A stretch of 5,656 nt of DNA, from positions 1 through 5,656 of the forward strand of contig JBBPZD010000067.1 in NCBI GenBank assembly GCA_038199265.1. The letters are read 5' to 3'. The position numbers and the translations under genes were made by a program. The DNA comes from Allobranchiibius sp038199265 (GTDB lineage: Bacteria > Actinomycetota > Actinomycetes > Actinomycetales > Dermatophilaceae). Shown here piece after piece: positions 1 to 5,023 of the stretch (within the stretch, counting starts at the first letter, position 1; each line of letters starts with the position of its first letter). The notes under the pieces are model-generated. The model ran no database searches. It was not told where the DNA came from and was given only the letters and a program-made list of their open reading frames with translations.

Positions 1-567
1 GGCGCTGTGCTTGATGACCACGATCTCTTCAGCCGACTTGACCATCCGCTGGCGCATCATCTCACCTGAAACGTCGACCAGTGCGGCTCCCTCCAGAGCC
101 ACACCCAACCGGTTGCGGAACTGCATCGGCAGGGAGTCGTCCTCAACCCCGACCCGGCGGGCACGAACGTTTCCGAGGGCCTGACGGATTCCGACGTAGT
201 AGTTGTCGCGGTCCCAGTCGGTGTAGACGATGTTCTCGCCGTAGGACCGGCGCCACGGCATACCCGCGTCGATGTTCGCGGTGATGGTGAACGTCTCGTC
301 CGCCGTCACGACCATCGCGTAGGAGCGACCGAAGTAGGTGAACAGGAAGTCGCTGTAGTACTTGATCGACTGGTAGCTGGTGAGCACCGTGGCGTCGAGC
401 TGCTTGTCCACCATGATCTGCCGCAGCCCAGCTATACGGGACTCCAGTTCGCCGTTGGAGAAGGTGAGCGGCACCTTGGAACCGTTGTGCATCACTTTGA
501 GGCTGGCCAGGTCATTGACGCTGGTGGGGTCCTGAGTAGTGGTCTTGCTGGGCATGGTGGTGGTCAT
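1..567 (-). CDS. creatinase (creatine amidinohydrolase, EC 3.5.3.3), N-terminal part, cut by the window edge
   Basis: Creatinase hydrolyses creatine to sarcosine and urea in the cytoplasm. The 189 residues seen form the N-terminal (creatinase/prolidase N-type) domain, about 46% of a protein usually near 400-410 residues. They align by eye without large gaps to the Pseudomonas putida enzyme recalled from memory: TSYQSIKYYSDFL at 63-75, FGRSYAMVVT at 79-88, ANIDAGMPWRR at 97-107, NIVYTDWDRDNYY at 112-124 and MRQRMVKSAEE at 171-181. The FGR at 79-81 corresponds to Phe62-Gly-Arg64 of that enzyme, which I recall as active-site contacts. The pita-bread catalytic domain lies beyond the left edge. 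The ATG at 567 is chosen because AAGGAG (575-580) sits 7 bases upstream; it gives an N-terminus about 17 residues longer than the Pseudomonas enzyme. The gene follows the transporter after 12 bases. A general aminopeptidase P or prolidase is less likely because the match to creatinase is so specific. Confidence 0.9.
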   Translation of the reverse strand, partial: MTTTMPSKTTTQDPTSVNDLASLKVMHNGSKVPLTFSNGELESRIAGLRQIMVDKQLDATVLTSYQSIKYYSDFLFTYFGRSYAMVVTADETFTITANIDAGMPWRRSYGENIVYTDWDRDNYYVGIRQALGNVRARRVGVEDDSLPMQFRNRLGVALEGAALVDVSGEMMRQRMVKSAEEIVVIKHSA

Positions 568-574
568 GACGAGA

Positions 575-580
575 CTCCTT
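575..580 (-). promoter_or_regulatory. ribosome binding site of the creatinase gene
   Basis: The minus strand reads AAGGAG 7 bases before the ATG at 567. Its first A is also the last base of the transporter stop codon (580-582), so terminating ribosomes reach the creatinase start directly. This supports translational coupling and decides the start between Met1 and Met5. Confidence 0.8.
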
Positions 581-2025
581 CAGACTGCTTCGGTTTGTTT
601 GGTGTCGGAATACTCGACTTCGACCGCTGCATCTGCGGCAGAGGGGGGAGTCGGAGCTTTGGCGAGTGCCTTGTGCGCAGTTTCCTTGGCGAGGAAGACG
701 GCGACCAGTGAGATGAGGGCAGCAGCTGCCAGGTAGTAGGCCGGCGCGAGTTTGCTGCCGGTGGTGTTGATCAGCAGTGTTGCAACGAACGGTGCCGTAC
801 CGCCGAAGATCGCGTTGGAGAGGTTGAAGCTGATCGCGAATCCGCTGTACCGCACGTGGGTCGGGAACAGCTCGGCCAGGAAGCTCGGCAGCGTGCCGTC
901 ATTCAGGGTGAGCATGCCGCCCAGCACGATCTGGACCACCAGGATCATCGCGAACGAGCTGGTGTCCAACAGTGCGAACGCCGGCACGGTCAGGAAGAAG
1001 AAGAGCACCGAGGCCGTCATCAGTACCCGACGTCGCCCGAACTTGTCCGAGAGCATTCCGGTGCCGAAGATGAACGCGATGTACGTGACCAGCGCGAGCG
1101 TCGTGGCGATGTACGACTTGGTCTTGTCGAGCCCCATCTCCTCCGACAGGTACGTCGGCATGTAACTGAGGATCACGTAGAACCCGACCGCGTTGAGCAC
1201 GACAGCGCCCGAGGCGATCAGGCCGACGCGCCAGTACTGTGTCAGCAGGGTGCGGGTCGGCGCCTTGATGGCGTCGTCCTTCGCTGCGAGCTCCCGGAAT
1301 TCTGGGGTGTCCTCCAGCTTGTTGCGAATGTACCGGCCGATCAAGCCCATCGGCGCTGCGAGTAGGAACGGCAGCCGCCAGCCCCAGCTGTTCAATTGGG
1401 GCTCGGTGAGAAGCGAGCTCAGCAGCGCAGCGATGAGCGACCCGAGCAGCAGACCAGCGGCGGTCGAAGCGGGAACGACTGCGGCGTACAGACCACGCTT
1501 GCGCGGGGGTGCGTACTCGACCAGAAAGGCAGAGGAGCCGGCGTATTCACCGGCTGCAGAGAAGCCCTGCACGAGGCGGATCAGGAGCAGTAGCCCGGGG
1601 GCGAACATACCGACGGTCGCGTACGACGGCAGCAGACCGATGCAGAAGGTCGCCCCCGACATGATGAGGATCGAGGCCGCCAGCGCGTTCTTACGGCCGA
1701 TTCTGTCTCCGAGGTTGCCCCAGAAGAACCCGCCGATCGGGCGAACCAGGAAAGACACCGCGAAGAGCGCGAAGGTCGCGAGCAGTGCTGCCTTCTTGTT
1801 GCCCGAGGGAAAGAAGACCACCGCGATGGTGGTGGCGAGGTAGCCGTAGACCGCGTAGTCGAACCACTCGACGAAGTTGCCGATGAAGCTCGCGATGACG
1901 ACGCGACGGCGGGTAGCGGAGGTGACACCCTCACCGTCATTTGCCCGCACCCGACCGCTCAGCGACAGCGCCTCGGAAGATTTGCGGGGATCCGGGGTTG
2001 AGCTGGGTATGTCGCTACTGGACAT
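580..2025 (-). CDS. MHS-family (metabolite:H+ symporter) MFS transporter, probable creatine/zwitterion uptake
   Basis: A 12-helix inner-membrane proton symporter of 481 residues, the MHS branch of the major facilitator superfamily (relatives: ProP, citrate, shikimate and dicarboxylate carriers). Family signatures are visible in order: GNFVEWFDYAVYG in helix 1 (49-61), the loop 2-3 motif GDRIGRK (106-112), LVQGFSAAGEYAGSS (151-165), AFLVEYAPPRKRG (166-178), WGWRLPFLLAAPMGLIG (214-230), LSDKFGRRR in the central repeat loop (325-333) and AELFPTHVRYSGFAISFNL (384-402). The C-terminal tail (about 450-481) is Ala/Pro-rich and lacks the coiled coil of E. coli ProP, so osmosensing is not indicated. 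The ATG at 2025 is chosen because GAGGT (2033-2037) lies 7 bases upstream; an ATG at 2094 would sit between the promoter boxes. Family membership is clear. The substrate is inferred only from the adjoining creatinase gene, so creatine, creatinine, sarcosine or betaine are all possible. Confidence 0.9.
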   Translation of the reverse strand: MSSSDIPSSTPDPRKSSEALSLSGRVRANDGEGVTSATRRRVVIASFIGNFVEWFDYAVYGYLATTIAVVFFPSGNKKAALLATFALFAVSFLVRPIGGFFWGNLGDRIGRKNALAASILIMSGATFCIGLLPSYATVGMFAPGLLLLIRLVQGFSAAGEYAGSSAFLVEYAPPRKRGLYAAVVPASTAAGLLLGSLIAALLSSLLTEPQLNSWGWRLPFLLAAPMGLIGRYIRNKLEDTPEFRELAAKDDAIKAPTRTLLTQYWRVGLIASGAVVLNAVGFYVILSYMPTYLSEEMGLDKTKSYIATTLALVTYIAFIFGTGMLSDKFGRRRVLMTASVLFFFLTVPAFALLDTSSFAMILVVQIVLGGMLTLNDGTLPSFLAELFPTHVRYSGFAISFNLSNAIFGGTAPFVATLLINTTGSKLAPAYYLAAAALISLVAVFLAKETAHKALAKAPTPPSAADAAVEVEYSDTKQTEAV

Positions 2026-2032
2026 GGCACCT

Positions 2033-2037
2033 ACCTC
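2033..2037 (-). promoter_or_regulatory. ribosome binding site of the MHS transporter
   Basis: GAGGT on the minus strand, 7 bases before the ATG at 2025. No comparable site precedes the upstream in-frame ATG at 2094, so this site decides the start. Confidence 0.65.
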
Positions 2038-2043
2038 ATTAGT

Positions 2044-2069
2044 GGTTGCGTTCAGCGCAACCGTGTTGC
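2044..2069. promoter_or_regulatory. candidate operator: overlapping inverted repeats with three GTTGC-type half-sites
   Basis: A perfect 7-bp inverted repeat, GGTTGCG (2044-2050), 5-base spacer, CGCAACC (2056-2062), overlaps a second one, GCAAC (2057-2061), 3 bases, GTTGC (2065-2069). The two like-oriented GTTGC half-sites start 20 bp apart, about two helical turns. The cluster lies between the candidate -10 (2074-2079) and the transporter ribosome binding site, covering roughly +1 to +23. That position suits a repressor controlling the transporter-creatinase operon. The repressor family cannot be named from this window, and no regulator gene is present. An RNA hairpin in the leader is an alternative, but there is no T-run for a terminator. 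Confidence 0.45.
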
Positions 2070-2073
2070 AGAC

Positions 2074-2102
2074 AAGGTATGACCCATGCCACATCCCGTC
2101 AA
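2074..2102 (-). promoter_or_regulatory. candidate sigma70-type promoter of the transporter-creatinase operon
   Basis: The minus strand carries TTGACG (2097-2102), a 17-base spacer and TACCTT (2074-2079). The -35 is near consensus, while the -10 matches TATAAT at only 3 of 6 positions, as is common in actinobacteria. The predicted start is near 2067, giving a leader of about 40 bases. Confidence 0.45.
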
Positions 2103-2138
2103 CCCCCCATCAGGGTCGGGCGATCGAGGGGGATGTGG

Positions 2139-2522
2139 TCAGCTGGGCGGGCGGCGCCAACGCACGCCCACGAAGGCCGCAAGCGTCAGACCCGCTACGA
2201 GCGAGGCAACCCACGCGCCGGGCGCAGCACCACCGGACGAGAGCCAGATCAGTTGACCCATGATGAAGGTGACGCCGATCAGTGAGGCGGTAGACAACAC
2301 AGTGTCGACTTTCGCCCACGGAACACGACCGGACCGGCCGCTCTCCCATTGCAGTATGCAGACGCAGGCGGCGTAGAAGAACATCGCCCAGAATATGGCT
2401 GCAGTCGTCGACGGGGAGGTGCTGGCTACCAATGGACCCCCGACCGCGAGAGCCAGCACGCCCGTCGCAGCAACCGCAAGATCGACAGTCCCAGGACGCT
2501 GGTGAGCAGACGGATATTTCAC
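2139..2522 (-). CDS. small four-helix membrane protein of unknown function
   Basis: I do not recognise the family. Taking the GTG at 2522 as start gives 127 residues with four hydrophobic segments at about 13-34, 40-58, 74-95 and 101-121. The short loop 59-72 (with Arg, Arg, Lys) and the C-terminal RWRR are positively charged, while the loops at 35-39 and 96-100 are not. This predicts an N-in/C-in topology that obeys the positive-inside rule. The start is uncertain: no good ribosome binding site precedes the GTG, and the frame stays open to a TTG at 2618, but the added residues (about 32, Gly/Arg-rich) look non-coding. It lies on the same strand as the transporter, ending 37 bases before its -35 box, so a link to creatine uptake is possible but unproven. 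No enzyme motif is visible. Confidence 0.55.
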   Translation of the reverse strand: MKYPSAHQRPGTVDLAVAATGVLALAVGGPLVASTSPSTTAAIFWAMFFYAACVCILQWESGRSGRVPWAKVDTVLSTASLIGVTFIMGQLIWLSSGGAAPGAWVASLVAGLTLAAFVGVRWRRPPS

Positions 2523-2626
2523 AGTTTCAGTATGGATACCTTCAGCCCCGCCTCCCCTGCCGCCCACGCAGAGAATAGTGCATTTTGCCTGTGAAAGTCT
2601 TCTCCGACCACCCCTCAACAGCTAAA

Positions 2627-2642
2627 ATGTAAATATGTTCGA
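2627..2642. promoter_or_regulatory. possible decayed SOS (LexA) box over the start of the DUF222 pseudogene
   Basis: The actinobacterial LexA site is TCGAAC-N4-GTTCGA. Here the right half GTTCGA (2637-2642) is perfect and preceded by ATAT (2633-2636), overlapping the ATG at 2635. The left half (2627-2632, ATGTAA) keeps only 2 of 6 bases. Mycobacterial 13E12 genes are known to carry such sites, so this is read as a decayed copy; chance is possible. Confidence 0.25.
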
Positions 2643-3632
2643 TACACGTCAGCCTGACGGTGGCGCTACTGTCGCATCGCTGTCCGCGGGGGGAAATTCA
2701 GTCGCGGATGGTGCGTTTGATTGAGGTTGCCGGCGACCTATCCGGTGATGAACGCCTCGGACAGATCGCTGCCCTCGAAGCGTTGGCAGGTGCCGCTGCT
2801 GCCGCGCAGGCTTCGTTGACGGTCGACCTGTACGACGCCCAACGAGCTGTCGACCAGTGCCGGCCTGAAGCAGGCTAATACTGCCCGGTGCGTGGGCGCG
2901 ACTGTCGCCCTGGCCCGGCGGGAAATCCCCGCACCGCGGATCCCTCGGCCTCGGCCTCGCCCAAGCCCTGATCGAAGAACTACCCGGCACGTTCAGTGCG
3001 CTCCGCCGCGGTGAAATCTCCGAATGGCGGGCCACGATCGTCGCCCGCTAAACAGCGTGCACCACCCGCGAAGTGCGCGCCCGGATCGACACCCGCATCG
3101 CCGATCAGCTCGCGAAGATCTCTGATCGGCGTGCTCAAGCCCTCGCGGCCGGAGTCACCGCCGAACTGGACGCCGCCAGCGTCGTCGCGAAACGCTCCCG
3201 CGCCGTCGCCTCCCGTCGCGTATCAGTACGACCCGCACCCGACGGAATGGCGATCCTCACTGCGATCCCGCCCTATGCTGACGCGATCGCAGCCCAGATC
3301 GCCCTGCAACGCGCCGCCGGAACCACCGCCCACGGCGGTGGGTAAACACGCTCATGCGGCCAGCTCTTGGCCGACCTGCTCAACGAACGCCTCATCGGAC
3401 GAACAGTTGGCACCGGCTAGGACGTACGTATCAACCTCGTCATGACCACCGACGCCCTCTCGCGGGCGGCACCACACCCGCCCGACTCGACGGATACGGC
3501 CCCATCCCCGCCGACCTCGCTCGCCAGATCGCCGGAACGGGTGCCACCAACGAGTAACAGCAGGCCGCACGCACGACAATCCGGCGCCTGTTCACCGCAC
3601 CCGGCGAATCAGACCTGGTCCAAATGAAATGA
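2635..3632 (+). pseudogene. DUF222 / 13E12-repeat HNH-endonuclease-family protein, heavily decayed, HNH domain missing
   Basis: Pieces of one DUF222-family protein follow in order but in shifting frames. Frame 1 starts MFDTRQPDGG at 2635 and meets TGA at 2722. Frame 2 carries VRLIEVAGDLSGDERLGQ to about 2850. Frame 3 carries AGLKQANTARCVGATVALAR to about 2925. Frame 1 returns from 2944 to about 3459 with LAQALIEELPGTFSALRR, SEWRATIVAR, VSVRPAPDGMAILTAIPP and INLVMTTDAL, broken by stops at 3049, 3343 and 3418. Frame 3 resumes from about 3460 with LDGYGPIPADLARQIAG and RRLFTAPGESDLVQM, with stops at 3555 and 3630. That is four frameshifts and at least six in-frame stops. Intact relatives continue after LVQM with a linker and a C-terminal HNH nuclease domain; none of this is present, so the 3' half is deleted. 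In actinobacteria these genes are multicopy, some SOS-induced, with poorly known function. No functional product is expected. Confidence 0.85.
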
Positions 3633-3653
3633 ATCAGTGCGATCAAAGAATAA

Positions 3654-3827
3654 GCCCGGGTCAACTACCGCTTACCCAGGGGCGCCTCCCCCACCGTTCG
3701 TGGAAGCATCTCTGATGCGGACTACGCCGCATCCAAGCAGCTCGAGGACGCCACCGGCCGGTCTCAGAGCGAACTAGTCCGCGAAGCCGTGCACAACCTG
3801 CTGACCGAGCACAAGCTCGTCAGCTGA
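3654..3827 (+). pseudogene. ribbon-helix-helix (CopG-like) DNA-binding protein, fragment without a start codon
   Basis: An open stretch of 57 codons runs from just after TAA 3651-3653 to TGA 3825-3827 and contains a typical ribbon-helix-helix core: beta strand VRGSIS (15-20), helix DADYAASKQLEDATG (21-35), then helix SQSELVREAVHNLL (37-50). Such proteins are dimeric DNA binders, often antitoxins or small repressors. There is no ATG, GTG or TTG in frame upstream of the fold. A GTG at 3637 in another frame, followed by Arg/Lys-rich codons, would reach it only with a one-base shift near 3654. So the 5' end is lost or frameshifted, like the neighbouring DUF222 gene. No toxin gene follows on the same strand. 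The fold assignment is fairly good from the pattern; its role is unknown. Confidence 0.5.
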
Positions 3828-4043
3828 TCATCTGCTGTCTCGCCGCCGCGCGTGTCGACTTGACCAGAACAGCGCGCGCCGCCTGGCGGGGGCCTAGCCA
3901 CCGCGATGCTCGCCCCCACGAACGTCGCAACAGCCTTGCCACGGTGCGTCGCGGTCTGTGCCTGAGTGGCGCGTCAGCCATCGCCTCGTCCTCGAGTAGA
4001 GCTTCGACGATGCGGACGTCGCGCGTTCCTGCAGTCGTGGGGT
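3820..4043 (-). pseudogene. possible C-terminal gene remnant cut by the IS3-family element
   Basis: On the minus strand a frame enters from the IS3 terminal repeat and stays open to TGA at 3820-3822. Its part outside the element reads about 74 residues, including RDVRIVEALLEDEAMADAP and an Arg-rich tail. It has no recognisable domain. The acidic-then-basic layout and fairly high third-position G/C could reflect the end of a real gene whose upstream part was displaced by the insertion, or simply chance openness of high-GC DNA. A stand-alone start at ATG 3981 would leave only 53 residues without a visible ribosome binding site. It overlaps the end of the ribbon-helix-helix fragment by 8 bases, in convergent orientation. 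Otherwise this stretch holds nothing I can identify. Confidence 0.2.
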
Positions 4044-4062
4044 TGACCCCGTTTGGTGGACA
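4044..4062. repeat. putative terminal inverted repeat of the IS3-family element
   Basis: TGACCCCGTTTGGTGGACA has the TG...CA ends typical of IS3-family repeats and lies 5 bases beyond the OrfB stop codon (4068-4070). The partner repeat is not in the window, so the boundary is inferred and no target duplication can be verified. Confidence 0.6.
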
Positions 4063-4067
4063 TCGGT

Positions 4068-4970
4068 CTAAGCGGCCTGAGCGACCGCGGTGATGAGTTG
4101 GTGTTCGAACGTTACCGGGCTGATCTGCCCGAGCGCGCTGTGGCGGCGGGCACGGTTGTAGACCTGCTCGATCCAGGTACTGACCCCGGTGATGGCTTCG
4201 GCGTGGGTGTCGAACCAGTACCGGTCGTAGTACTCGGTCTTCAGGGTTGACCAGAACGATTCCTGCTGGGCGTTGTCCCAACAAACCCCCGTCCGGCCAA
4301 CGGATAGGCGCACGTCGAGATCTCTGGCGACATCGGCCAGTTGGGTGCTGGTGTACTGGCACCCGCGATCAGCGTGGAAGGTCACCCTGGCCGTGGGGCC
4401 GGTTTCCTCGCCGCGGAAGGTGACTGCCCGCCGCAGCGCGGCCTCGACAACGTCGGTGTGCAAACTGTCGGCGAAGGCGTACCTCAGGACCCGTCGGGAG
4501 CACCCATCACGGACCGCGCATAGGTACAACCAGCCTTGGCCGGTGTCCAGATACGTGAGGTCAGAGGTCCACACCCGGTTCAGGGCGCCTCGGTCGAAAC
4601 GTCGGGCGACGAGGTCTGGGATCGCGTGGACCGCGGTGTCGGTGATGGTGGTGACTGGTCGCCACGGGCGCGGGCTGATCCCACGAATCCCGTTCGCGGC
4701 CATCAGCTTCGCGACAGTCTTACGGGAGACGACCTCGCCGGCCTCGCGTAGATCGGCCACGATCCGCGGGGAACCATAGACCCCAGCGGACGCGTCGTGC
4801 GCGACGCGGATTTTCACCGTCAAATCCCTGCGCCGGCTAGCCCGCGGACCCGGCTGCCCACCCGTCCGGCGGGCAGCCCAGGCGTAGTACCCCGACCGGG
4901 ACACGTCTAGTAGTTCTGCCATTCGGGTCACGCCCCGGCCGGGTTCAGGAGTGGCCTTCTCCGCATGCAT
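4068..4970 (-). CDS. IS3-family transposase OrfB (DDE integrase domain)
   Basis: This is the catalytic part of an IS3-family transposase, which cuts and joins DNA ends in copy-out/paste-in transposition. From the ATG at 4970 it has 300 residues, the usual OrfB length. Counting from the GTG at 4973 as residue 1: an N-terminal HTH_21-like region with SRSGYYAW (25-32) and YGSPRI (66-71), then the rve integrase core. The DDE triad is complete: Asp138 in WTSDLTYL, Asp202 in FHADRGCQYTS and Glu238 in DNAQQESFWSTLK, with 35 residues between the second and third, as the family requires. The C-terminal YNRARRHSALGQISP (272-286) is also typical. It is in the -1 frame relative to OrfA and overlaps its stop (GTGATG), so it is normally made as an OrfAB frameshift fusion. 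The gene looks undamaged, but the loss of OrfA leaves it without a DNA-binding partner here. Confidence 0.92.
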   Translation of the reverse strand: MHAEKATPEPGRGVTRMAELLDVSRSGYYAWAARRTGGQPGPRASRRRDLTVKIRVAHDASAGVYGSPRIVADLREAGEVVSRKTVAKLMAANGIRGISPRPWRPVTTITDTAVHAIPDLVARRFDRGALNRVWTSDLTYLDTGQGWLYLCAVRDGCSRRVLRYAFADSLHTDVVEAALRRAVTFRGEETGPTARVTFHADRGCQYTSTQLADVARDLDVRLSVGRTGVCWDNAQQESFWSTLKTEYYDRYWFDTHAEAITGVSTWIEQVYNRARRHSALGQISPVTFEHQLITAVAQAA

Positions 4971-5023
4971 CACTGCGAACGCCTGCTCAGGTTGCAGTTC
5001 TCCGCCACGAAGAAGGCCGCCTT
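4970..5023 (-). pseudogene. IS3-family OrfA, last 17 codons only
   Basis: In the frame one base downstream of OrfB the minus strand reads KAAFFVAENCNLSRRSQ and then TGA (4970-4972). The AAFF motif followed by a charged tail is the usual C-terminus of IS3-family OrfA, just after its leucine zipper. The helix-turn-helix and zipper, normally some 70-90 residues upstream, are missing because the IS30-family element starts at about 5024. The OrfB frame has TAA at 5022-5024, so any frameshift site lies between there and 4973. Confidence 0.65.

Larger units (their letters stand above)
4044..5023 (-). mobile_element. IS3-family insertion sequence, 3' portion, interrupted by an IS30-family element
   Basis: The element runs on the minus strand. 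Its downstream end is a terminal-repeat-like sequence at 4044-4062, and it contains an intact OrfB and only the last 17 codons of OrfA. The OrfA side stops at about 5021-5024, where unrelated IS30-family sequence begins. The rest of OrfA and the other terminal repeat are absent here and may resume past the IS30 element beyond the right edge. Without OrfA it should not transpose by itself. Confidence 0.75.

Noticed and set aside
752..1843. Several long plus-strand open frames opposite the transporter (for example 1193-1843, 856-1365, 752-1165).
   Set aside because: They are antisense to a gene with strong MHS motifs, have low-complexity or Arg/Ser-rich translations, and show no domain. This is normal for high-GC DNA.
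2026..2094. Upstream ATG at 2094 as start of the transporter, adding 23 residues.
   Set aside because: It lies between the candidate promoter boxes, has no ribosome binding site, and the added residues resemble no family N-terminus. The ATG at 2025 has GAGGT 7 bases upstream.
2523..2618. TTG at 2618 as start of the four-helix membrane protein.
   Set aside because: The extra residues are Gly/Arg-rich and look non-coding, and no ribosome binding site precedes the TTG. The GTG at 2522 is only the better of two weak choices.
2649..3035. Minus-strand open frame of 128 codons opposite the DUF222 pseudogene.
   Set aside because: It is Arg/Pro/Ser-rich without any domain, and the other strand carries clear DUF222 homology, so it is a shadow frame.
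3352..3664. Minus- and plus-strand open frames around 3352-3664 as small genes.
   Set aside because: They overlap DUF222 remnants; the only meaningful residues (such as LDGYGPIPADLARQ) belong to the pseudogene.
3654..4043. Toxin-antitoxin module made of the RHH fragment and the facing minus-strand frame.
   Set aside because: The frames converge instead of being co-directional, the RHH lacks a start, and the other frame resembles no toxin family.
4044..4779. Open frames on the plus strand (4273-4779, 4053-4250) and the part of the minus-strand frame 3820-4362 inside the IS3 element.
   Set aside because: They lie over OrfB with its complete DDE triad and have no domain of their own.
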